Assembly (NCBI RefSeq): GCF_008329645.1
Contig: NZ_CP043474.1
Location: forward strand, 3,596,001 to 3,660,000
From: Mycolicibacterium grossiae
GTDB lineage: Bacteria > Actinomycetota > Actinomycetes > Mycobacteriales > Mycobacteriaceae
DNA length: 64,000 nucleotides
Direction: 5' to 3'
Shown here: positions 8,179-14,919 of the stretch, piece by piece
Layout of the letters: every line of letters starts with the position of its first letter
How positions within the stretch are numbered: position 1 is the first letter of the stretch
The notes under the pieces: model-generated
Databases searched by the model: none
Seen by the model: the letters and a program-made list of their open reading frames with translations, nothing else
What the model was told of the DNA's origin: nothing
Made by a program: the position numbers and the translations under genes

Positions 8179-9204
8179 TCAGGCTGGCCAATCGTGTCTA
8201 TCGGCATCGGGGAGGGGTCTGAAGGGGTATTCGGGCCGGACTCCCTGGCACACCTTGCGAGCTTCTTCCATGCGCCACACGAAGCCGAGGTCCGACTCAT
8301 CGGATATGCGACCGGTGTAGACGCCAATCAGTCTTGAGTGAATGCCTTGCGCGAACCCCACTAAACGGCTGCCTTCACCGGCTCCAGAAAGGATGGGCGT
8401 GCCGGGTAGACGGGTGAGCATCACGGGCGAACCCGATTGGCCCTTCCGTGTGCGGGCATCGACCAGCAGGGCTGGCAGCGGTTTCCCCTTGTGGCTGTAA
8501 AAGAGCGTCGGCTCCGACGCGATCGAACCGCGAATCCATAACGGGAGGCCGGGGCCGCTGACGAGACCGAACGGATACCCAGCGATCGAGAGGTCCTGGG
8601 TGATCCATAGTCGCGACTGGTCATCCTCTCCGATGTCCGAGAGTTCCCACGGAACTATCTGCATCTCCCCGGGGTCAGGAAACGGCAGCGCGGCAACGTC
8701 CATCTCCGCCCGCATCTCGGGGTGCTCGAGCCAGAGGGGTCGCCACGCCTCGTCTATGAGACAGACGCCGAACTGTGCAAGCGCGATATGCATCTCAGTG
8801 GATCCGGCTGTTGTCGACCAACCCCCGTCGGCAGGCGGAGCTTTGCGGAGGGTCACTCGTAGGTGGGTGGGCTCGACCAGACGGACGGTGGAGAGGAAGT
8901 CGTTCGTTTCCCAGTGACGACCGGTGAGGTTGTGGCGAGCCGTCACGATGAAGGTCTCGTCCCCATCCTGGTAGAAGAATCCCGTGGCCTTCGCGATGAC
9001 GGTCGCCTGTTCGTCTTCGGCGCGGCCGTCAGGTCCGGCGGGATTGAAGATCATCTCGAGGAAGACGGTGCGGAAGGCGTCCCGCGGCATCAAGATGCGG
9101 TGTTGCTTCCGCTTCGGTGGCCCACCCGCGGCAGCCGGCCCGGACGCCTCTCCGGCGCTCTCAGTCGGCTCCTGCGGTGCGTTGACGCTTGGTGTGGAGG
9201 ACAT
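8179..9204 (-). CDS. Cytoplasmic trypsin-like serine protease, prophage cargo
   Basis: 341 residues. Residues 1-35 are Ser/Pro/Ala-rich and probably disordered. The rest matches a chymotrypsin-fold peptidase with a readable triad: His91 in Thr-Ala-Arg-His-Asn, Asp169 in Asp-Val-Ala-Ala-Leu, and Ser257 in Gly-Gln-Ser-Gly-Ser-Pro. There is no signal peptide or transmembrane segment, so it should act inside the cell, unlike most mycobacterial trypsin-like (HtrA/Pep) proteases. It lies on the strand opposite the phage late genes, next to the attachment tRNA and 46 bases downstream of a zinc-ribbon gene on the same strand. That is the position of lysogen-expressed cargo genes, often defence or exclusion functions. 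Substrate unknown. The defence role is inference. Confidence 0.8.
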   Translation of the reverse strand: MSSTPSVNAPQEPTESAGEASGPAAAGGPPKRKQHRILMPRDAFRTVFLEMIFNPAGPDGRAEDEQATVIAKATGFFYQDGDETFIVTARHNLTGRHWETNDFLSTVRLVEPTHLRVTLRKAPPADGGWSTTAGSTEMHIALAQFGVCLIDEAWRPLWLEHPEMRAEMDVAALPFPDPGEMQIVPWELSDIGEDDQSRLWITQDLSIAGYPFGLVSGPGLPLWIRGSIASEPTLFYSHKGKPLPALLVDARTRKGQSGSPVMLTRLPGTPILSGAGEGSRLVGFAQGIHSRLIGVYTGRISDESDLGFVWRMEEARKVCQGVRPEYPFRPLPDADRHDWPA

Positions 9205-9250
9205 AAGCCCGACTCCACCACACGGCGCTTGTGAAGCGCACGCTACGAGG

Positions 9251-9556
9251 TCAGCGGTCGAGTGGTAGACCGCTGCCAGGTGCCAAGTGCTGGCGGGTCT
9301 CAGCGACGTCGCGGGACTGGTCGTCGCGGCGCCCGTCCCAGGTGAAGTCGCGCAGTGTGGCGTGTCGTGTGCGACGACGGCATGACGAGCACCTCAACGT
9401 CAGGGTGCAGCGCCAGCCGAGTGGGTGCTCGTTGTCATCGAAGCTTCGATTGGGGTCATCGAGCCTTCGATAGTTGACGCTCACCGTCCGCAGGGTGCCG
9501 CAGTTGCAGCAGAGTGCACGGTTGCTGAGCTTGGCCACGGGACGCTCCCTCGACAC
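9251..9556 (-). CDS. Zinc-ribbon protein beside the attachment tRNA
   Basis: 101 residues from a GTG at 9556. Cys16/Cys17-x-Cys19 and Cys50 with Cys56-x2-Cys59 form two Cys knuckles about 40 residues apart, as in a zinc ribbon, separated by an Arg/Asp-rich loop. The C-terminal 35 residues are polar and probably disordered. Many basic residues suggest nucleic-acid binding. It is the first gene inside the tRNA-Val 3' end and precedes the protease gene by 46 bases on the same strand, so the two may form an operon. I believe similar short Cys-knuckle proteins occur in mycobacteria and their phages under a DUF name, but I cannot assign one with certainty. It could also be a chromosomal gene flanking the tRNA. 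Confidence 0.65.
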   Translation of the reverse strand: MSRERPVAKLSNRALCCNCGTLRTVSVNYRRLDDPNRSFDDNEHPLGWRCTLTLRCSSCRRRTRHATLRDFTWDGRRDDQSRDVAETRQHLAPGSGLPLDR

Positions 9557-9584
9557 TGTGCGAGCCGCTGACCTGCAACAACCT

Positions 9585-9604
9585 TGTGGTGCATATGTGG
9601 TGCA
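9585..9604. repeat. Tandem 9-base direct repeat near prophage end
   Basis: TGTGGTGCA occurs at 9585-9593 and 9596-9604, 11 bases apart (one helical turn), 38 bases from the tRNA 3' end. It also lies upstream of the minus-strand zinc-ribbon gene. It could be integrase arm-type sites or an operator. Confidence 0.45.
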
Positions 9605-9641
9605 ACGTCGGTTCCGGAAAGCCGTTGCAGCACGTGAGGCA

Positions 9642-9716
9642 TGGTGCGCGATACTGGGATTGAACCAGTGACCTCTTCCGTGTCAGGGAAGCGCTCTCCC
9701 GCTGAGCTAATCGCGC
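9642..9716 (-). tRNA. tRNA-Val(GAC); probable prophage attachment site
   Basis: Read on the minus strand, GCGCGAT (9716-9710) pairs fully with ATCGCGC (9652-9646). A D-arm, a 5-base anticodon stem around loop CTGACAC (anticodon GAC) and a T-arm ACTGG/CCAGT are present. The discriminator is A, and CCA is encoded at 9644-9642. Phage genes lie directly beyond its 3' end, as expected if a tyrosine-integrase phage recombined in the 3' half and restored the gene. Confidence 0.95.
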
Positions 9717-9732
9717 CGGGGGTCCTTCATGT

Positions 9733-9806
9733 TGGAGGTGGAGACGGGAATCGAACCCGTGTGCACGGCTTTGCAGGCCGTTGCCTCACCACTCGGCCAC
9801 TCCACC
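9733..9806 (-). tRNA. tRNA-Cys(GCA)
   Basis: The acceptor stem GGTGGAG/CTCCACC is perfect. The anticodon loop CTGCAAA (anticodon GCA) sits in stem ACGGC/GCCGT, and the T-arm is ACGGG/CCCGT. CCA is encoded (complement of 9733-9735). It lies 16 bases upstream of the tRNA-Val gene on the same strand. Confidence 0.95.
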
Positions 9807-9834
9807 GCTGGGGTTGATGCCACTGCACCCTCCG

Positions 9835-9907
9835 AGCGGATGACGGGATTCGAACCCGCGACCCTCACCTTGGCAAGGTGATGCGCTACCAACTGCGCTA
9901 CATCCGC
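9835..9907 (-). tRNA. tRNA-Gly(GCC)
   Basis: The acceptor stem GCGGATG/CATCCGC is perfect. Anticodon loop TTGCCAA (anticodon GCC) sits between CACC and GGTG, with T-arm GCGGG/CCCGT. CCA is not encoded (CGG follows the discriminator). It is the first gene of the minus-strand Gly-Cys-Val tRNA unit. Confidence 0.95.
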
Positions 9908-9944
9908 ACGCCACGGTCGAGGTCGTCGCCCGTCGCGAAGGAAG

Positions 9945-9950
9945 ACGATA
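9945..9950 (-). promoter_or_regulatory. -10 box of the Gly-Cys-Val tRNA operon
   Basis: TATCGT on the minus strand, with the tRNA-Gly 5' end about 38 bases downstream. The region 9908-10155 between the two tRNA units holds no convincing gene, only back-to-back promoters. Confidence 0.45.
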
Positions 9951-10136
9951 GTGCACGCGAGCGACGAGGCACAAATCCCCAAGACGCGGACGCGAATCCG
10001 CAGCTCGGCCCCGCTCGCGTCGTCGCGCTGCGCTCCCGTCGAGTCCGGCGGTAAGCCGCCCTGGCGACGACGCCGCCGCGGTACGCCGATTGCCGACCGG
10101 GGCCGTGCGCGTGTTAATCTTCGGCGTCCGTCGGGC

Positions 10137-10142
10137 TATGGT
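10137..10142 (+). promoter_or_regulatory. -10 box of tRNA-Val(CAC)
   Basis: TATGGT ends 13 bases before the tRNA 5' end. A weak TTAATC lies about 21 bases further upstream as a -35 candidate. Confidence 0.5.
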
Positions 10143-10155
10143 CGACGGAGTCCCC

Positions 10156-10227
10156 GGTCTCGTAGCTCAGGGGGAGAGCGTCCGCCTCACACGCGGAAGG
10201 TCACTGGTTCGATCCCAGTCGGGACCA
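10156..10227 (+). tRNA. tRNA-Val(CAC)
   Basis: Acceptor stem GGTCTCG pairs with CGGGACC (one G-U). Anticodon loop CTCACAC (anticodon CAC) sits between CCGC and GCGG, with T-arm ACTGG/CCAGT and discriminator A. CCA is not encoded. It is the second valine isoacceptor within 600 bases, transcribed oppositely. Confidence 0.95.
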
Positions 10228-10234
10228 CTCACGA

Positions 10235-10253
10235 CGACCGCGTTCGCGGGTCG
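10235..10253 (+). terminator. Terminator after tRNA-Val(CAC)
   Basis: CGACCGCG (10235-10242) pairs with CGCGGGTCG (10245-10253) with one bulged G and a two-base loop, eight bases after the tRNA. Confidence 0.55.
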
Positions 10254-10368
10254 ACCGTCACCGCCACGCCGCCGCCGGACGTGCACCGTCCCCGGTTCCA
10301 GCCTCAGCTGCTAGACAGGCCCAGCTGCTAAACAGGATGTAGGGCAGCACCGACGGGATGGGGGCGCC

Positions 10369-12300
10369 GTGGTCGAGCAGGATCCTCTCGACGCGTTGAT
10401 CGGTGATGCCCAGACCGTCCGCAGCGTGTTCGACCAGGTCCCGGTCATGCTGCTCGGCCTCGACGGTCCGCAGATGACGTTCTCGGCGGTCAACGCCGCC
10501 TACCGCGCCTTCTATCCGCGTTTCGCGATGGGGCAGTCGCTGTGGGAGTCCGCGCCCGTGCTGATCGACCAGCGCGTCGACGCCGCCCTGCGCGAGGTGT
10601 ACGACACCGGCGAGCCGCTGCAGACCCGTGAGTGGCGCGTGCAGCTGGACGTCGACGGCTCCGGGCTGCGGGAGGCGTTCATCGACATGACGATCAGCCC
10701 GCGGCGCGCTCCCGACGGCGCGGTACTCGGCGTCCAGATCCTGGCCTACGACGTGACCGAGCGGGTGCTCGCCCGCCAGGCCGACCAGGCGCGCGCCCGG
10801 CTGCTGCAGGACCGCTACGAATCGGTGCGCGACTCGGCCACCCTGATGCAGCAGGCGCTGCTCGCACCCGCCGTCCCGGTGCTTCCCGGGCTCGACGTCG
10901 CCGCGGCCTACCTGGTGGCGACCCGGGACACCGCGGCCGGCGGCGACTGGTTCGACGTCGTCACGCACCCGGGCGGTGAGGTCGACCTCGTGGTGGGTGA
11001 CGTCGTCGGCCACGGCGTGCGCGCCGCGGCGGTCATGGCGCAGTTGCGTACCGCCGTGCGCATGCAGCTGCATGCCGGTGCGGGGATCGCCGAGGCGCTG
11101 CAGGCCGTCGACGACTTCGCCACCGAGATCCCGGGAGCCGCGTCGGCCACCCTGTGCGTCCTCCGGCTCGATCCGGGCGGCGACGTCGAGTACTGCACCG
11201 CGGGGCATCCCCCGCCGCTGACCCTCACCGTCGACGGGGATGCCTGCTATCTCGAACCCACCGGGGCCCGTCCGCTGGGATACGGTCACCCCTTCACGAC
11301 GCGCACGACGCATCTCGACCATGGCGACGTCGTGCTGCTCTACAGCGACGGGTTGATCGAGCGTCCGGGGCGCCACGTGCCGTCGAGCACCACCGAGGTC
11401 GCCGACGTGACCGCCCGCGTGCTGCGCGGAGAGGTCGGCTTCGCCCTCGACCCGCGGCAGGTGCCGGTGGAGCGGCTGTGCTCGCACGCCGTGGAACTCC
11501 TGTTGCGCGCCACCGGGTATGGCGACGACATCACCGTGCTCGCTGCGCAACGGCGCCCGCCGCCGCCGGACCTGCACGTCGACGTCCCCGCCGACGGGCA
11601 GGCCGAGCGCGCGGTGCGGACGCGTCTCCGCCAGTGGCTCGGCGCCCTCGGAGGCGACGCGGTCAGCGGGCAGGTGCTCGAGCACGCGGTCACCGAATTC
11701 GTCGCGAACGCCGCCCAACACGCCCATGTCGCCGCCAGTTCGGGCACGGTGCGGGTCGACGGAATCCTCGACCAGAGGGGCCAGGCGCGCGTGACGGTGG
11801 CCGACCGCGGTCGCTGGCGCGAACAGCCGCACGCGTCGGCCGATCGCGGACGCGGTCTGCCCCTCGCGTTCGCCCTCGTACCCGACACGACGATCGAGCG
11901 GACCGCGGGCGGCACCACCGTCACCGCGGTCCATCGCGTCACCCGTGCTGCCCACATCGTCACCGATGCCGCTTCCACCCACGCCGTTCCGGCACCACCG
12001 GTGACCGACTTCGACGTGGTCGTGGAGACGGATGGCGTGATCCTGCTGGCGGGTGACGTCGACACCGCCGCCGCGCCGGTGCTGGCCGAGGTCCTGGCCG
12101 CTCGGGGGCTTACCGGCGCCGCCGGGCTGACCATCGACGTCAGCGCGGCCACCCATCTCGGCTCGGCGGCGATCAGCGTCCTTGCCAGGGCGTGCCGCAT
12201 CGCGGCCGAGCGGGGCACGACGTGCACCCTCGTCGCCCCGCCGGGCGGCACGCCGCATCACGTGCTCTCCCTCGTCGGTCTGCCGACGTCGTCGCGGTAG
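10369..12300 (+). CDS. PAS-RsbU phosphatase-RsbW kinase-STAS sigma-factor regulator (Rv1364c-like)
   Basis: 643 residues from GTG. Domains in order: PAS sensor (about 15-125), SpoIIE/RsbU PP2C-type phosphatase (about 150-390, with metal-site motifs Gly-Gly-Asp-Trp-Phe-Asp and Val-Gly-Asp-Val-Val-Gly-His-Gly and a later Gly-Tyr-Gly-Asp-Asp), a GHKL anti-sigma-like ATPase (about 400-515, N-box His-Ala-Val-Thr-Glu-Phe-Val-Ala-Asn-Ala), and a STAS domain (about 545-640, Thr-His-Leu-Gly-Ser-Ala-Ala around the usual phospho-Ser). The architecture and length match M. tuberculosis Rv1364c, which regulates SigF through an intramolecular partner switch. All three switch partners in one chain imply cytoplasmic stress sensing by the PAS domain. 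No sigF gene is in the window. Confidence 0.9.
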   Translation: MVEQDPLDALIGDAQTVRSVFDQVPVMLLGLDGPQMTFSAVNAAYRAFYPRFAMGQSLWESAPVLIDQRVDAALREVYDTGEPLQTREWRVQLDVDGSGLREAFIDMTISPRRAPDGAVLGVQILAYDVTERVLARQADQARARLLQDRYESVRDSATLMQQALLAPAVPVLPGLDVAAAYLVATRDTAAGGDWFDVVTHPGGEVDLVVGDVVGHGVRAAAVMAQLRTAVRMQLHAGAGIAEALQAVDDFATEIPGAASATLCVLRLDPGGDVEYCTAGHPPPLTLTVDGDACYLEPTGARPLGYGHPFTTRTTHLDHGDVVLLYSDGLIERPGRHVPSSTTEVADVTARVLRGEVGFALDPRQVPVERLCSHAVELLLRATGYGDDITVLAAQRRPPPPDLHVDVPADGQAERAVRTRLRQWLGALGGDAVSGQVLEHAVTEFVANAAQHAHVAASSGTVRVDGILDQRGQARVTVADRGRWREQPHASADRGRGLPLAFALVPDTTIERTAGGTTVTAVHRVTRAAHIVTDAASTHAVPAPPVTDFDVVVETDGVILLAGDVDTAAAPVLAEVLAARGLTGAAGLTIDVSAATHLGSAAISVLARACRIAAERGTTCTLVAPPGGTPHHVLSLVGLPTSSR

Positions 12301-12308
12301 CCGTCGAG

Positions 12309-12662
12309 CTACTGACGGTCGGCCTCGGCGCCCTCGTCGTCACGCTGGGCGGCCTGCTCCGCCTCGACGGCGGCGGCGCGGTGGCGTTCGGCGGCCGCCT
12401 GGTGTTCGGCCCGGTCGCCGATCCCGTCGGCGACCGCCGCCTCGTGGGTCTCCGCCGCGCGGCGGTGGGCGGCAGCGGACGCCTCGTGCCGACGGGCGGA
12501 CTGCTGATGCGCGCGTTCGGACCGCTCCCGCGACGCGGCGGCGTGGCGACGCGCGCCCTCGACGTCCTCGGCGGTGACGGGCTCGCCGTGCTCGAGCGCC
12601 TCGCCACGGCGTCGCAACTCGGCGGCGCGCTCCGCGGCGAGGTCTCCAGGATCTTCGCTCAC
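12309..12662 (-). CDS. Ala/Arg/His/Glu-rich helical protein, 117 residues
   Basis: The start is taken as GTG 12662, where the repetitive helical sequence begins. An open frame reaches 12836, but the extra part looks non-coding. The protein is almost entirely Ala, Glu, Arg, His and Gln with a heptad-like rhythm, predicting one long helix or coiled coil. It has many His residues, no Cys and no membrane segment. Function unknown. It converges on the PAS-RsbU-RsbW-STAS gene with an 8-base gap. Comparable small Ala/His-rich proteins are common hypothetical proteins in environmental mycobacteria. Confidence 0.55.
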   Translation of the reverse strand: MSEDPGDLAAERAAELRRRGEALEHGEPVTAEDVEGARRHAAASRERSERAHQQSARRHEASAAAHRRAAETHEAAVADGIGDRAEHQAAAERHRAAAVEAEQAAQRDDEGAEADRQ

Positions 12663-12958
12663 CGGTCGATCATCCCACCGGGCAGCGGACCGCGAGCCGA
12701 ATCCGGGAATCGCTGCAGCGGTGTTTGCTCGATCGCGCGACACCGACCGAAGTGCGGGGTGGGCGCTCCGCTGGACGGCGATGCATCGGTGGCTCGGTAC
12801 GCCCGTCGCCGCATCGTAGGAGCGCCCGGACGTCACAGGTGCCGGGCGATCATCCGAAATTCACGCCATGGTCAACGTTCGTTCGGTAGCATCGCGGGGG
12901 ATTTGCTGCAGTCCTTCGGCATGGCCGACGAACCGACCTACTGGTCTGCACACCGAAA
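12663..12958. other. Intergenic control region, 296 bases
   Basis: Divergent spacer between the helical protein gene and the GGEEF gene. No gene is seen. It holds a plausible rightward -10 (TAGCAT, 12887-12892) about 70 bases before the cyclase start, and the 5' side of the leftward gene. Confidence 0.5.
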
Positions 12959-14053
12959 GTGACGACGATGGCGGCCCCGACGATCACCGAGCGGTTGCTG
13001 AGCGATCATCACTACGAGTGGATCACCGACTATCTCGCGGCGCGCCGGCTGACCGGGCGCGTTCGCTGGATGATGGCGTCGATCGCCGCGTCGCTCGCCC
13101 TGTGCGTGCTTGCGCTGCTGCTCAGCGTCGATGGTCCGCGCACCGGGTTCGCGGTGGCGATGATGTGGACGGCGTTCGGCGGCGGGGTGGCCGGGGCCAT
13201 CCTGTGGGTCCGCGGGTGGCCCGGTCACGCGCAGTCGTTGCTGTTCGCGTTGGTGGCGAATGCGTCGATCGCGCTGGCGTGCCTCGCCTATCCCAACCCG
13301 CAGGGCGCGCTGACGGGGTGCATCGCCTTCGCGACGACGGCCGCGTACGTCGCCTTCTTCCACTCGACGTCGCTCGTCGCCTACAACGTCGCCGTCGCCG
13401 CGGCGGTCGCGGTGATCGCCGCCGTCCGGGTCGCGTCGTCGGGCCATCTGGCGCTCGCGGCCGTGGATCTGTTCCTCGTCGTGCAGATCAACATCGCGAT
13501 GCCGCTGGGCATCTACGTGCTCATCCGGGCGTTGGGCGTCGATCTCGAACGCGCCGACCGCGATCCGCTGACCGGTCTGCTCAACCGCCGGTCCTTCGAG
13601 CATCACGTCGAGAAGATGCTCGCCGCCGGCACGGCGGACGCGCACCTCGTCGTGGCGGTGGTGGACCTCGACGACTTCAAGCGCATCAACGACACCCGGG
13701 GTCACCGGGCGGGCGACGATGCCCTCGTCGCGGTGGGCCGGGCGCTGACGCAGGCGGTCTCGGACACCGCAGCCGTGGTGGTGCGCAGTGGCGGCGAGGA
13801 GTTCATCGTCGCGGTCACGTCGGCCACCGGCGCGGCGCCGCCGGTGGCCCGCAGGATCTGCGACGGGATCTCCGCGCTCCCGCAATCGATCACCGCGAGC
13901 GTCGGCACCGCCGCGGCTCCCGTCCCGTCACTGCGCGGCGACGACGTCCGCGCCGGCCTCGCGGCGCTCGTGGTGGCGGCCGACGAGGCGATGTACTCGG
14001 CGAAGCGGGCGGGCGGCAATCGACACCGGCACGCCGGCTGCCGTCACCTCTGA
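12959..14053 (+). CDS. Membrane GGDEF-domain diguanylate cyclase (GGEEF)
   Basis: 364 residues, from GTG 12959 (an ATG at 12968 is possible). Residues about 35-190 contain about six hydrophobic helices. The C-terminal half is a GGDEF domain with Gly-Gly-Glu-Glu-Phe at 278-282 and the typical Asp-Pro-Leu-Thr-Gly-Leu-x-Asn-Arg-Arg start and Asp-Asp-Phe-Lys-x-Ile-Asn-Asp motif, so c-di-GMP synthesis is expected. The product-inhibition I-site is not conserved (Ala-x2-Asp where Arg-x2-Asp is expected), suggesting it is not feedback-inhibited that way. No EAL or HD-GYP phosphodiesterase is nearby. The last 10 bases overlap the converging reductase gene. Confidence 0.9.
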   Translation: MTTMAAPTITERLLSDHHYEWITDYLAARRLTGRVRWMMASIAASLALCVLALLLSVDGPRTGFAVAMMWTAFGGGVAGAILWVRGWPGHAQSLLFALVANASIALACLAYPNPQGALTGCIAFATTAAYVAFFHSTSLVAYNVAVAAAVAVIAAVRVASSGHLALAAVDLFLVVQINIAMPLGIYVLIRALGVDLERADRDPLTGLLNRRSFEHHVEKMLAAGTADAHLVVAVVDLDDFKRINDTRGHRAGDDALVAVGRALTQAVSDTAAVVVRSGGEEFIVAVTSATGAAPPVARRICDGISALPQSITASVGTAAAPVPSLRGDDVRAGLAALVVAADEAMYSAKRAGGNRHRHAGCRHL

Positions 14054-14919
14054 CCGGCGGCCGCCGACTCGTGCACGTTGCCCGCCGACTCCTCGGTGGG
14101 CTCGGAGCTGAACGACGTCACCTGCAGCAGCGGGATGATCAACGCGTCGAACACCGACGGCAGCAGGCGATAGGCGGCGATCGCGGGACGATTGAACCAG
14201 CCGATCTGACGCTCGCTCGAGTGTCGCCGGTTGGTGGCCGCAACGATCGCCTTGGCGATCGTCGACGGTGCGTCGGCGGTCGGTGCGACGCGCGGCGTGC
14301 GGCCGAGGTAGTTGCCCGCCGTGCCGTACACCTCGGTGTCCACCGGGCCGGGGTAGACGCCGTGGATCCGGATGCCACGCTGCCGCCGGTTCTCCTGCCG
14401 GAGTGCGCGCACCAGGCCGCTGATCGCGAACTTGCTCATGACGTAGGCGGATTGAAACGGCACGGCGGTCACTCCGAGCAGCGATCCGACGAGGACGAGG
14501 TGTCCCGCGTCGCGCTCCTGGAAGTGCAGCAGCGCTGCGCGCGCCACGTTCACCGCGCCGAGCAGATTGGTGCGGATGACCGCGTCGAACACGTCGACCG
14601 GGAGGTCCTCGAAGCGGCCGAAGGCGGTGATCGCCGCGCACTGCACGGCGACGTCGACGTGTCCGTAGGTCGCGACGGCGGTGGCGAACAGGTCGCGCAC
14701 CTGGTCGGCGTCGGTGATGTCGGTGGGTGCCACCAGCACGTCGGTGGCCCCGGCGGCCGCGCACTCCTCGGCGACCTCGTTCAGGGCGTCCTCCGAGCGC
14801 GACGCCAGCACCACGTTGGCCCGCCGACGGGCATAGGCCAGCGCGGTCTCCCTGCCGATGCCGCTCGACGCGCCGACCACGACCACGACCTGCCGACCAT
14901 TTCCGTTCTCGGTGTTCAT
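14044..14919 (-). CDS. Short-chain dehydrogenase/reductase
   Basis: 291 residues from the ATG at 14919, which follows GAGGAG and overlaps the upstream gene's stop (ATGA). It is a classical SDR: nucleotide-binding Gly-Ala-Ser-Ser-Gly-Ile-Gly at about 16-22, catalytic Ser (Val-Gly-Ser-Leu), Tyr-x3-Lys (Tyr-Val-Met-Ser-Lys), and Pro-Gly-Pro-Val-Asp-Thr after the active site. The C-terminal 50 residues are hydrophobic and Pro/Leu-rich, as in SDRs that act on lipids at the membrane. It is cotranscribed with the epimerase-like gene. The substrate is not predictable. Confidence 0.88.
   Translation of the reverse strand: MNTENGNGRQVVVVVGASSGIGRETALAYARRRANVVLASRSEDALNEVAEECAAAGATDVLVAPTDITDADQVRDLFATAVATYGHVDVAVQCAAITAFGRFEDLPVDVFDAVIRTNLLGAVNVARAALLHFQERDAGHLVLVGSLLGVTAVPFQSAYVMSKFAISGLVRALRQENRRQRGIRIHGVYPGPVDTEVYGTAGNYLGRTPRVAPTADAPSTIAKAIVAATNRRHSSERQIGWFNRPAIAAYRLLPSVFDALIIPLLQVTSFSSEPTEESAGNVHESAAAGQR

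Larger units (their letters stand above)
1..9644. mobile_element. Prophage, right-hand end (partial)
   Basis: The stretch carries a phage tape measure gene, tightly packed small late genes, a small helix-turn-helix regulator with a divergent promoter, and several short hypothetical genes. It stops at the 3' end of a tRNA-Val gene, a classic integration target. The other end, the integrase, the head genes and the second attachment half lie outside the window to the left. Everything right of the tRNA cluster looks like ordinary chromosome. The exact junction is not proven: it should lie within or next to 9642-9716. No holin, lysin or minor tail genes are seen between the tape measure and the tRNA. 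Confidence 0.85.

Noticed and set aside
9474..9671. Short plus-strand frame crossing into tRNA-Val
   Set aside because: It runs into the tRNA gene and lies opposite the zinc-ribbon gene; no coding features.
10258..12261. 667-codon minus-strand open frame opposite the PAS-RsbU-RsbW-STAS gene
   Set aside because: A GC-rich shadow of a well-conserved multidomain gene; no family motifs.
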